Source of the DNA: Fragilaria radians
Taxonomy: Eukaryota; Bacillariophyta; Fragilariophyceae; Fragilariales; Fragilariaceae
Length of the DNA: 22,372 nucleotides
Direction of reading: 5' to 3'
Assembly: GCA_900642245.1 (NCBI GenBank)
Contig: CAAAJI010000107.1
Location: forward strand, 15,663 to 38,034
Position numbers and translations under genes: made by a program. Under the pieces are notes generated by a model that had not been told where the DNA came from, ran no database searches, and worked only from the letters and a program-made list of their open reading frames with translations. Below, in pieces: positions 1 through 9,233 of the stretch. How positions within the stretch are numbered: the first letter of the stretch is position 1; every line of letters begins with the position of its first letter.

Positions 1-479
1 ACAAGCTCTGATCTCTCGTGCGTCCACTGTCCACGCTCCCAGCTGTGTTTTAAGGCGGCGTTGATTCGGACAGGTGAAGGACTGTAATACTCGTTTCCAG
101 GCTGTCCACGATGATGGGGATGGTAGTTGCTGTACACTTCTTGCTCGATTCCCAACCAAAAGTTTATGGGCTTTAGTCGGACCCACGCTTCAGCAATGAT
201 GTGAGAGCCTTGTTCATCAGATATTTCAGCTAGTGATATCATGTCTAGGTATAGCCTGCAGTAGTTAACATATCTGATCTCCGCGCCTGAAAGGTTAAGC
301 TTGTAAGCTTGTTCCATAATATACACATCTCCTTCCCGTGCTAGTTTCTTGCCTTTGATCATGCATTCTAGGTGAATGTTGTGTGAGTGCACAAATTCCG
401 AGATGCGTTGGAGCCAGTTTGTTTTGTCATACTTTATTTTGATATGTTTGTTTTCAAATGGAGAAAAACCATGTGCCAA
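1..479 (-). pseudogene. C-terminal tail of the LINE RT protein, open at the window edge
   Basis: The RT frame ends at 434, but a one-step frame change near 475 restores a reading that stays open for about 158 codons to position 1. It continues the RT tail family, with SPFENKHIKIKY, WLQRISEFVHSHNI, CRLYLDMISLAEIS and WVRLKPINFW. The tail normally lies between the RT thumb and a C-terminal RNase H-like domain in this element type. An RNase H-like piece is seen in the neighbouring copy near 4650, so the missing end probably lies to the left of the window. Partial because of the window edge. Confidence 0.6.
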
Positions 480-2369
480 CACCAATTTGTGATTGTTGCG
501 CGAATGAGTAAACCCAATTGGTTTTTGTTGTTAAGAGCAAGAATTAGTCGTTCTAGTTGGCTTATTCCGGTTTCCAGTTCAAGGTCATACCATCCCAATC
601 CTTCGAGTTTTACTGGGCCATATACTACATCTCGTGATGTTGTTGAGGCGTAGCCAAACTTCTTTAAGAATAGTGTAATTGACTTGGAAGCAACCTTGTG
701 AATGTGGTCTTTCTTGGAACATGTGAACCGCATAATGTATTGCATGGTTGGAATGTATATGGTTTTATAGAGTATCTCAACTTCTGAGCTTGTCAATGGA
801 TGATTGTTGAGCATTCTTAGGAACTTATTCTCCTTTTCAACCCAGTGTTGTAGTTGATGTTGTGGTCCAAAGGTGGGTGACATCATATATCCTAAGGATT
901 TATGAGCTCCATACGTTTGAATTGAGTCAACATGGTCATCAACTTTACCTTGGACGTTGTTTGCTATGACTGGTTGACCTGTTGGAGCGAAGTTCCATCA
1001 AAGTTTGTAAAAATTGCATTTTTCTGGGGCTAGGGTTCCTCCACTGCTCCTAAGGATGCTTTCCCACTGTTGATAGTCTTGCATCATCACGTTGTCTAAG
1101 CTCGTCTCTTTCATACTTGTGTGGTGAGTGTTGACGTCGTCAACAAATGCGGTTGTCTTCACTACAACTTCTTCTTCGTTATTGGCATAATAGTGGGCAC
1201 CAATTGCTTGTTGGTCCATCAATTTCAGCAATATATTGGATATAAAGGTCCATATGGTTGGGCTATTTCCGCTTCCCTGCCCCGTTCCAAACACTGGACT
1301 TTCATTTTCATTCTTGAATTGAACGGGTTGAGCACCTTCTATCTGAATCTAATATACCATGTTATGTAAAAAATTGAAGTGTAGCTTTACAATGGAGTCT
1401 GGTAGTCCGTGAGCTCGGTTTGCCATTGCAGCTAGGTTTGGAAGGATTCTGTCATAGCATGCCCTGGCATCGTAATTGATTTGTCCATAGTCTCTACAGG
1501 TGATTCTAGAGTTGTCCAGCTGTAAGGTTTCCATTTGTACTGGGTCCCATGATGACATTGCTCTTCTACTGCCATACTGATTGCATATTATTGCGTTGGC
1601 TTCTTTGAGCTTTGACAGTGCTTCCTTCTACTTAAGGCTGAGCATTACATTAAGGTCACATTCATAAATGTGAATGTTGCAAAACTAATCGATATTCAGT
1701 ACTCTGGGTTGTTTGGGAATGGCAATGTTGATGGCTTTTTGCCAGCACTGGAGGGGTTCACCTAATTCAGTAGCCAAATTTACAATATCTAATTGGGTTT
1801 GGTACATAATATTTTGCATTTCCAAAATGATCAAGTTCACCTCCATGGTTTTGTCTTCACCTTCCATGACTGGTTTCAAAAGGGATTTGTAGTGTCCAAG
1901 ATGCACTCCAGAGGGAGAGGTTCTAGTTCTCTCTCTCCATTTCCTAAACTTTGTTTCCCATTCTTGAATGCTGATATTGCTTGATATTACATCTGGTGTC
2001 ATGTTTTGCATAATGGATACTAAACGAAGCTTGTGATTTAGGTAACTGCGGATCAATTCTGATAGTGGCGGCATCGTCAACATCGCGCGTTATGTCTTGA
2101 TTGAAGAACCCTCCTTGTGCTTGTGAGAAGTGTCTTTTATTGTGCACCTGGATGGCATGTGCAATTTTGTCAGAATCTTGCAGGATTTCTATGTGACCAT
2201 TGACTTGAGTTTGAACTGTTAAAGGTGTTTTATCTACTTGTTTGCCGGTGATGTAGCTTATCTTGTTATATATGCGTTTCAGCTTGTTGATTGTTAATTG
2301 TGATTGACGTTGTTTTGCCCAACTTTTGGCTGTGTCGGTGCCATTCTGAATCATGTTGTTGAGTTTAAC
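434..2369 (-). pseudogene. Reverse transcriptase domain of the LINE, nonsense-riddled
   Basis: After a basic connecting region (frame from 2354), the frame from 2083 to 434 holds a complete RT fold. In order it shows RTRTSPSGVHLGHYKSL, a WQKAINIAIPKQ strand, HIYECD, motif A (YDARACYDRI, about 1446-1475), motif B (GTGQGSGNSP), motif C (FVDD, 1136-1147) and a KCNFYKL-stop-WNFAPTG thumb-like stretch. The tail then has PLTSSEVEILYKTIYIPTM and YGPVKLEGLGW. All of this lies in a single frame, interrupted by in-frame stops at 1685-1687 (TAG), 1628-1630 (TAG), 1349-1351 (TAG) and 998-1000 (TGA). The catalytic aspartates in motifs A and C are still present, so decay came through stop codons rather than loss of the core. 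The first ~90 codons (frame from 2354) are shifted relative to the rest. Confidence 0.85.
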
Positions 2370-2804
2370 AATTTCTTCACAATGTCTGATGACATGCTGC
2401 TGTTGAACTGCCTCTCCTAGTGAAGCAATGAGTTGTTTCCGCCTTTTTTGTGCTTGGGTTGGGAAGATGATCCTGCTTTTGACTTGAGTATGAGTTTTCT
2501 CACTTTGTACAGTGCTTCTCTAAGTTTGTTGATTGTTGGGGAGGAGTAGATTGTTGGACAGGGTCTAATTCATCTTTCAGCTTGCAGACTTATAAGAGTT
2601 AACTCTTCATCGACTTGATTCATGCGCTTTATCAGAAGTGCTATCTGACTGTTTGATTTGTTGGGGGTTGCTAGGGCTGTGGTTATTGTTTCCATTTTGT
2701 CTTGAATCTTGTGATGTTTATATAGCTTGTATCTTTGAGTCACGCAGGTCTTGACGTTTTCCAAATTGTTTGAATGTATCTTCTTCTTGCGTAGGTTTAG
2801 TGAC

Positions 2805-3673
2805 TCAAGGCTTGTATGGCTGAGGGTTTTGATGTTCAATTGTAGATGTTATGCCTTTTGACACCGTATTGGGTACTTGATAAATGGGAATTGTGGCTAT
2901 CTTCACTCCTCCTTTGAACTGATAAACGGTGCCAGACCATCTGCCTGCTTGGTCTTGAATTCTTCTGATGACTCTTGATCTCATACGTTGGGTTGAGTGG
3001 CAGAATGTACCTCCAGGTTTGTATGGTCTTTGGTAAACCCATTCTGTTTCTGAGGACGTGATGTAAAGATGTGAGCACTGTGGCCCTCTGAAATAAGTCT
3101 GGATCTTTGGATGCCAAAGGAAACATTTGCCTCCTGACCAAGTAATATGTCTACGTTTTTGTTGGTTAGCCATTGTAAAATCAAATCCATCTTCCCAATT
3201 GAGATCCCTAAGCCTGCAATGTTGTTGACAATTATATTGATGACATATTTGTCTTGGCAGTGTTTGCTTGACGAGTTAGGAGTATAGTTGGTTTTGGGGG
3301 TAGATAACTGAGTATCACTAAGTAGAACGTTATTACTGACTACTTCTAGTCCAGAAATAAGTGTTTCATAGTGATGAGTATTGTTGGGTGTGTTGGATAA
3401 ACTATTTGTTGCTTGTTGATGATGAGTGACCGGTGGTGTGACTTGGAACCAGTCTGTAATTCTGGATGATTGGACTGTACTTGATGATGTCGCCTTTGGT
3501 GTCCTGATGCATAGTTGGGTGGTCATGTGCTTCTTACTCATTTTTTTCCTGGTGGTTCCCTCTTTCTTGTGCGGAGGGGATGCTTTGGCTGTGGCCTTCT
3601 GCTGTTGGTGACTTGTTGTTGTTGTTGTGTGTGTTCTTTGTTGTGGTTTTTTTTTATTACTTTTTTCTTCCAC
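2805..3673 (-). pseudogene. EEP (AP-endonuclease-like) domain fragment of the LINE
   Basis: After a low-complexity basic/Thr-rich leader, the frame from 3673 shows an EEP opening: a VNNIAGLG strand, a lysine-containing helix and a DILLGQEANVSF strand that holds the metal-binding glutamate typical of these nucleases. Around 3010-3030 the meaningful reading shifts to the frame open from 3173 to 2805. That frame contains YKPGGT, a GRW motif and a following beta strand (VKIATIPIYQV) typical of LINE endonucleases. The C-terminal half, which should hold the catalytic DxN and SDH motifs, is not seen before the linker begins near 2800, so an internal deletion is likely. In a live LINE this domain nicks target DNA to prime reverse transcription. 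This copy cannot encode a working enzyme. Confidence 0.7.
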
Positions 3674-4480
3674 TTCTTTAGTCGGTTCCTTCTTAACAAT
3701 ACTCCAGCCAATGTCTCCTGGGTTGTATTTGTTGGCCTGCGTGATGTGCTGTTGCTTTTGTTGTGTTTGTTTGAGTCATTCGCGTTTGCGGTGCCTCCCT
3801 TCATGGGACTCTGGCTTGTTGCTGGGTAAGTTGACTGAAGGAGGGGCTAGGTTTCCTACTTGGAGAAGGATGGTCTCTAGTAGGGTTTGAAAACGGTCCA
3901 TCTTGTTGACGTATTGGATCATTTCCTCCTGATATTGCTTGATTTCCGATCGAAGTGTTTCAACTTCTGAAGTTGCTGTCACGGTAGATGGTTCAGAAAC
4001 TTCAGAGGGTGTAGCTGGGGTTGGAATGGGAGTAGCATCCAGGTGAGGTAGAATGGTTACATCCTCAATTTCAAAACTCATAATCGAGGAGACGCTTCAG
4101 GAAGAGTATGAATCTCTGCTGCTTGACATGTCATCTCTTGCAAGATATGCAACTTCTGGGTTGGTGTCAATTAGTCTTGTGTCCTCCGGGTCTAATGTAG
4201 CACTCAGGTTCTGAAGTTCTACCTTTACCTGGGCTCTAACTTGGTCAAACTGGGATTTAGAAACTAGGACTGTCATAGTGTGGTTGATGGTGGCGTCATT
4301 GGTGGATAAAATCATCTGAAGAAGCATGATGTGAAGAACATGATCTTCCCTGGAAGGTGTCTTAGGATAGGAGATCTTAATTTTAATCTCAGTGTTAGTT
4401 TCTTGACGCTTAGGAGTATACCTGTTGGGCGGCGTGTCAACCGACCAATCGTCGTCGAGTTTAGACATGGTGCTGGGCAT
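3674..4480 (-). pseudogene. N-terminal (ORF1-like) region of the LINE, with coiled coil
   Basis: A reading frame begins with an ATG at 4480 and runs leftward. It is broken by in-frame TGA codons at 4097-4099 and 3776-3778, after which the same frame continues into the EEP region. The first ~127 residues are polar, with no motif I recognise. The piece starting at 4081 has an acidic, Pro/Thr-rich stretch and then a heptad-like segment (EVETLRSEIKQYQEEMIQY and onward, about 40 residues) that should form a coiled coil. Many LINE ORF1 proteins oligomerise through coiled coils to bind RNA, which fits this place in the element. A basic Lys/Gln/Thr-rich linker follows. No CCHC zinc knuckle is visible. 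Whether this was a separate ORF1 or the start of one polyprotein is open: the ATG at 4081 could be a second start, but the shared frame favours a polyprotein with a premature stop. Confidence 0.6.
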
Positions 4481-4579
4481 CGGGGCTGTATTTCGGTGGA
4501 AAAAGTTGCTTGCTTAAGGTTAAGGTTTTCGAGTTCCTGATTCAGAAATTGTCTCCGGTATAGTCCTCATGACTCAACT

Positions 4580-4725
4580 CTGAAACTCAATATATTGTCA
4601 ACTTGGATTTTATGTGCTCTTGTAATCACTTTTGTTCCTTGTGAATCAACTATGGTGAAGGCACATGTAGCGTTTCCATTGAAGACAGATGCGTCAGATA
4701 CAATACTCATCTGTGGTATATGCTG
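4580..4725 (-). pseudogene. RNase H-like fragment of a second LINE copy
   Basis: Read on the minus strand, this stretch gives VSDASVFNGNATCAFTIVDS, then a strand ending in GTKVITRA, and an SFRVES motif before a stop. The pattern SD(A/G)S, then small residues and a hydrophobic strand, then a (F/Y)RAE-like motif is the layout of the first half of an RNase H-like fold, as found at the C-terminus of some RT proteins. It lies downstream, on the same strand, of the decayed RT piece at 4920-5790, in the order expected for one element with most of its tail deleted. Recognition is by motif only and the piece is short. Confidence 0.5.
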
Positions 4726-4919
4726 CAGGAGAGTTATTTCTGTTTGAATGAAAAGTGGTTACTGTTATATGGCTCGATATTGCTCCCATTGTTGATAAAG
4801 AGCAAGTGATTGCCGTTTCTGGGAGATCATCTACAGAACTATTGTTTGTGCATTTCTCGATATATGTATTTTGTATGGTATTCATTTGGAATCCATTTGG
4901 ACTTTTCATGTAAGCATTA

Positions 4920-5790
4920 GTATCTGTTTTGTAATTTGTAAATGCTCTTCAAATTTCATTCACATGTACTGTCCATGCACCAAGGTTTTGCTTTAGCTTC
5001 CTACGGTTTGTCATGAGTTGGATAAAAGATTCTCCGTGCTATCCTTGACAATTGTGATGGTAATATCCTAACGATTTGTGAGTTCGACTTAAGGGGATCT
5101 TTTTATCATGTTTTTATACTGTCATTACTGGTTGACCCAATGGTGTGAATTCCCAGCGAATTCTATATTGGTTGCACTTCACTAGGGTTAGCTTCCTCCG
5201 CTGCAATCTAAGGCATTTCAATACAGTTTACAATATTTTTCCACATTAAATTTAGGGGTATGTTCTTCACTTTTGGAGGTACAATGAAAATACTGGGTGT
5301 TAACATTATCACCAAAGTCCGATGCGATAATTCTGATTTTTTGTCATCATTGGGTATGTATTCAGCGCCTATTGCCTGTTCATGCATGGGATTGAGATGC
5401 TGTATATAAAGGTCCGTATAAATGGACTGTTGCCGCATACTTTCCTGTGTGCCGTGGTTTTTGACTTCATCTTGGATTTTTTGTATTCCCTTGCAATATG
5501 GAGTTTACAAACCATGCTTTCAAAAGGTAAAAAAAATTAATTCTACCACATTCTTGGAAGCAGCATGTACTCGACTAGCCATCGCTGATAGGTTCGCTGG
5601 TATCCTATCATAACATGCTTTAGCGTCGTAATTGATTTGACCATAATCTTTTTTCGTGAGAGTCTTGATATTTCCATTTGATTTGCCTCAAGACGACCGG
5701 ATCATTAGATGCCCGTCTTTTTCTACTTTCATGTTGATTATTGCTTAGGACAACTTTTTCCTCAGATTTTGCAATTGTTTCCTTCCATTA
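4920..5790 (-). pseudogene. Decayed RT fragment, second LINE copy
   Basis: This segment aligns by eye, with many changes, to 780-1640 of copy 1 in the same orientation. Examples are the motif A stretch (INYDAKACYDRIP, near 5595-5640), a QAIGAEYIPN stretch matching QAIGAHYYAN of copy 1, and TGQPV-like and GYYHHN-like tail positions around 5040-5140. Motif C has decayed: the position of FVDD now reads FGDN (5305-5316). The glycine-rich motif B is no longer recognisable. Several frameshifts are needed. It lies just upstream of copy 1, head to tail on the same strand, so the two may derive from neighbouring insertions or a tandem duplication followed by unequal decay. Confidence 0.7.
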
Positions 5791-6426
5791 AGACAACACG
5801 TGAGTCAAAGAGACTACGTGGTCAATCAAAAGTTCATAAGAGATCTAATGTAAACGTAACTTTATTTGATCATAATTTGCAATTTATTTAAACTCTTAGA
5901 GCAGCTTAGAGCGGTGACAGCTAAATTAACTCTATGATCCACTATTTCACCATTTTTCAAATTCTCTAATCCTAATGAATAACTTAAACAAATAACAACT
6001 AATGTGGATTGAATACATGAGATATTCTCAATACCCTTCCCTCCGATCACTAAACGTTCATCTAGCAACTTCCATACTCCTATCACGAAACGTTCATCTA
6101 GCAACTTCCATACTAGCATAGCATAAATATTTCTTCGTGTGACTCTACTAATCAGTGTCTCACATAAAACATGATTTTATTCTTTACGAATCCATCCCCT
6201 CGATTATTTCTCGATTGATACGATATCTCTTGTTGACATCAGCTTTCAAACCAACAATAAGTTTTGTAATGTGGCTCTTCTTACCAATGACCGAGCAATT
6301 GTCAGCACAAATACCGGTCATCATTACATCTTCCTTGTTCCACTTTGTCCAAAAAAAAGGATAAGACTTGTTTCAATGAATTCAATTTTCTTTAGAATAA
6401 GCCTACTAACTTACAAACCGTAGATT
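5791..6426. other. AT-rich interval without a recognisable gene
   Basis: Two minus-strand readings look vaguely protein-like but match nothing I know. One is an ATG-started 85-codon frame at 5862-6119 that begins with a duplicated 12-residue unit. The other is an open frame at about 6184-6363 (contains TGICADNCSVIGKKSHITK). They could be relics of another mobile element or chance. I do not call either a gene. Confidence 0.3.
6046..6114. repeat. Two-copy 36-bp tandem repeat
   Basis: A 33-bp sequence at 6046-6078 recurs at 6082-6114 with a single difference (ATCACT versus ATCACG near its start), separated by 3 bp. The period of 36 is a multiple of three. In the minus-strand frame 5862-6119 it yields a duplicated 12-residue unit (VWKLLDERFVIG / VWKLLDERLVIG). 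The near identity implies a recent duplication, in contrast to the heavily decayed surroundings. Confidence 0.9.
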
Positions 6427-6519
6427 ATGTTCTTGGACAGCAAACAGTTGCTTGAGATTGTAGTCATACCAGAAGGAATATTCATATTAAATTCTCATAG
6501 GTCTTCATACACTTTCCAA

Positions 6520-6696
6520 GAAACGCATGAGATAATGATGGAAACTAAACTTGCAATCGTTAACTTAGCTGTACAACTGGTAAGTTATCTTGAAAGATGG
6601 AAAAGTTCAAGTAACTTTGTAATACCAAAAGAAAAAGGAGCGAATCATTTAGCAAGGAACTTGCATATCCATGAATGCGATATACTGCCATATTAA
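6520..6696 (+). pseudogene. RT fragment, plus strand (third LINE piece)
   Basis: The plus-strand frame reads ETKLAIVNLAVQLVSYLERW, then FVIPKEKGANHLARNLHIHE and CD, then a stop. This matches the stretch just before motif A in copy 1 (TQLDIVNLATELGEPLQCWQ, IAIPKQ, IHIYECD) but on the opposite strand, so it is a separate or inverted copy. The frame is open upstream to 6427 with no further resemblance I can name. Confidence 0.6.
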
Positions 6697-7271
6697 GTTA
6701 GATTAAACACTTAGCCTCTAGGCTTATGCAATCTTTGATTCATAACTTAGATTCATGAATTGTGAATCTTGATAGATCCCCCTTTGTTACTTGGGAATCT
6801 GTAGTTATTCCTACCATATTGATATGACGGTCCTGAAAATGACCTTCTTTGTTTATAAGCAATGTTAAGCATCACTAAATTCATATAAGACTATTGGAGT
6901 ATGTGGAGGGTATAGAAAGAATAGTTAACTATGCAAAATATTCTAGATTTAGATGAGTAAAAATAAGAATTTTGTTTATAGTATTATTTACTTTGTGCTA
7001 ATGATAATTTGGACATCTCCAGTACCGGTACACATACACATCTCTTAGTCTAGTAACCTATTGTAGTATTGCTAAACTGTATTGCTGACAACCTATAGTG
7101 TTAGGTATTATCTTAACAAACTTAACTCAAAGGTATGACAGTCACAACGTTTAGTTAAACTTCTGTCTTTTACGAAGAAGACTTCCAACGTGTGCAAAAT
7201 CTATAAGTTGTAAAGTTTACTCATGATTTCGGAAAAATGGCATAGGTGAACTGAGAGGCAAGCTGTTTTGA
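6697..7271. other. No gene seen; AT-rich interval
   Basis: There is no open frame of useful length and no recognisable motif. By position it should hold RT motifs A to C if the plus-strand RT pieces on either side came from one element, but I cannot find them, so this part is either deleted or decayed beyond recognition. Confidence 0.4.
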
Positions 7272-7757
7272 AGGCATCATTGCAAGGGCCGAGAGAGTCA
7301 ACAGTTAGGTATCAATATGCAATACAGCACCTTTCTATTGGACATCTTGTAGCTTAGACTATTCTTTGCAACCTTCAGATGGCTTATACCCAACTTGGAA
7401 CAATACATTATGCAATTGTAGAGGAAATAATGTATACTTCATTCAAATTTTTTGAAAGATTCTCAGAAAAAGTAAATGTCTTGAATTCATTGCTGTGCTT
7501 AGTACAGGGTAAATGGCTACTTGAGATCAACCGAGATATTACATCTTTGGTAAAGGTGGGACCATGTGTATATTCATGAATTTGGGACACTGGATTTTCT
7601 TCAGAAGGTTTGGTCTGCAATCTATATTGATATTGAAAGTGCCTGTCTGCATCGTGGATGTGATGAAGACATTTGGTGGACTAGAAAATGTAATGGTTCA
7701 AATGAGTTGATTAAAATTAGTTCCGCTTGTAATGTAGTATTGAAACAAGTGCTGTGA
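7272..7757 (+). pseudogene. Possible RT C-terminal tail remnant, plus strand
   Basis: Plus-strand readings spread over several frames (LQGPRESTVRYQYAIQHLSI; QLGTIHYAIVEE; VQGKWLLEINRDI; FLQKVWSAIYIDIESA) resemble in layout the tail that follows RT motif C in the LINE copies. The distance from the fragment at 6520-6696 is about that seen in copy 1. The similarity is weak and judged by eye, so this could equally be non-coding DNA. A transcribed 5' region of the DIM1 gene that follows is another possibility. Confidence 0.3.
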
Positions 7758-7903
7758 TATGTTGAGTTTTTATGCAAGCGAGAGAAAAAAGAATCATAGT
7801 AGGTGCAAGTATAAGTGTGCAGTGCGAAAGTTTTTGTTGACCAATCGTTTGGACAAATTGGTCGCTAAGTTTACTTTCAATTATTAGTTTAGAATTGTAG
7901 ATC

Positions 7904-8995
7904 ATGCCGAAAGTCAAACACGATCGATTATCCTCGGCGCCAACATCTTCAACGCATCCATATCGCAACAAAAAGACGGCGAAATCTGACAGCAATAATA
8001 ATGGCACTTCACAAGGAGTAAATTTAATCACCCCCAACACATCGTTAGGCCAACATTTTCTAAAGAATCCAGCCGTCGTAACAGCAATTGTTGACAAAGC
8101 TGCTATTCGAAATACCGATATTGTCTTAGAAATCGGACCAGGTACGTGATTACTTTGTTCTTCAATATGATATTCTCAAGTTTAATGCTTTCTGACAATA
8201 TCTCCAATCGAACGAATCAATGAAATGACTTGAAACTACAAAGGTACTGGAAACATGACAATTCCATTACTTGAACGATCAAAGAAGGTCGTAGCCATGG
8301 AATACGACTCAAGAATGATCCGTGAGGTTCTTAAGCGTGTAGAGCACACTCCCCTCGAACAAAAACTGGAAATCATTCAAGGAGATGCTCTCAGACATGC
8401 ATGGCCATTTTTTAATGTTTGTGTTGCAAACGTCCCGTATCAAATTTCATCAGGATTGGTATTTAAATTGTTATCTCATCGCCCTCTTTTCCGATGTGCA
8501 ATATTAATGTTTCAAGAAGAGTTTGCACTTCGCCTCACTGCGCGTCCGGGTGAGGCATTGTATTGTCGACTTTCAGTCAACACACAGTTATTAGCAAAGG
8601 TCGACCAATTGCTAAAGGTCAATCGCAATAACTTCCGGCCGCCACCGAAGGTCGAATCTCGTGTAGTACGAATTGAAGTTCGAAATCCTCCTCCCCCCGT
8701 CAACTTTGTAGAATGGGATGGTATGATACGACTCCTATTTAATAGGAAGAACAAAACGTTACGCGCTGTTCTCAACACAAAATCGACGATGAAACTATTA
8801 CAGGATAACTATCAAACTCATCTTTCACTCTCAGGAAACGCTGATTCGTCTCGAATGGAAGTCAATGTTGAGTCTTTGATCGAGTCCGTAGTATCTCAAG
8901 AAAAATGGGCCGGAAAACGTGCATCAAAACTGGATTTAGACGATTTTTTAGAACTATTGGCTGAATTTAATGAGAAAGGTATTCATTTCGCCTAG
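7904..8995 (+). CDS. DIM1: DIM1-type 18S rRNA (adenine-N6,N6)-dimethyltransferase
   Basis: Two exons, 7904-8141 and 8244-8995, flank a 102-nt GT-AG intron; splicing creates the GPGTGN motif and a 329-residue protein. The family transfers four methyls from S-adenosylmethionine to two adjacent adenines in the 3' terminal helix of 18S rRNA and takes part in small-subunit processing in the nucleolus. Visible signatures are SLGQHFLKN (45-55), the SAM-binding EIGPGTGN (76-83), EYD at 99-101, GDAL (126-129), catalytic NVPYQISSG (142-150), FRPPPKVES and an RKNKTLRAVL segment. It ends in EKGIHFA, almost the GIHFS ending of animal DIMT1, which points to the nucleolar enzyme rather than the mitochondrial or plastid KsgA relatives. 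The basic, Ser-rich first 40 residues fit nuclear entry. The gene converges with the minus-strand gene ending at 9234 (238-bp gap). Confidence 0.96.
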
Positions 8996-9233
8996 CGATG
9001 GAGCTTAAAATGAGTTTGTTGATTTCTTTCTTACATGTTCAATCAGAGAAGGATGTAAAATCTGTTCAAGAAAGGAGGGAATGACGTAATTTTCTCGTCT
9101 GACTGGAGTTTTGCGGTAAATGATCACAACTTTAGTCAGCATATTTGGCATTTTACATTATTTGTGTTAATAAAATAAGGTCTTGAATGAATACAATATT
9201 GGATTGAAATGAATCATTGTAAGCTGCACTCCA

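Larger units (their letters stand above)
1..4540 (-). mobile_element. Degenerate non-LTR (LINE-type) retroelement, copy 1
   Basis: The minus strand from about 4540 to the left edge carries, in order, a coiled-coil ORF1-like region, the N-terminal half of an AP-endonuclease-like (EEP) domain, a linker, a reverse transcriptase with motifs A, B and C, and a long C-terminal tail that is still open at position 1. Most coding pieces (from 4480, 4081, 3673, 2839, 2083, 1558, 1294 and 886) share one reading frame. They are interrupted by in-frame nonsense codons plus a few frameshift detours, so this looks like one former polyprotein killed largely by point mutation. The 5' boundary is set only by the first ATG at 4480 and the neighbouring RNase H-like remnant of another copy. 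The 3' end lies outside the window. I infer non-LTR because EEP precedes RT and no LTR, protease or integrase is seen. Confidence 0.85.

Noticed and set aside
3426..3890. Plus-strand Cys/Phe/Leu-rich frames that look like membrane proteins
   Set aside because: They are the complement of the Lys/Gln/Thr-rich low-complexity linker of the LINE on the minus strand.
3776..4099. Stop-codon reassignment (TGA as an amino acid) to explain the ORF1 frame
   Set aside because: Host genes in the window end in TGA (the kinase at 11351, the repeat protein at 9234) as well as TAA and TAG, so TGA is a stop here and the element is a pseudogene.
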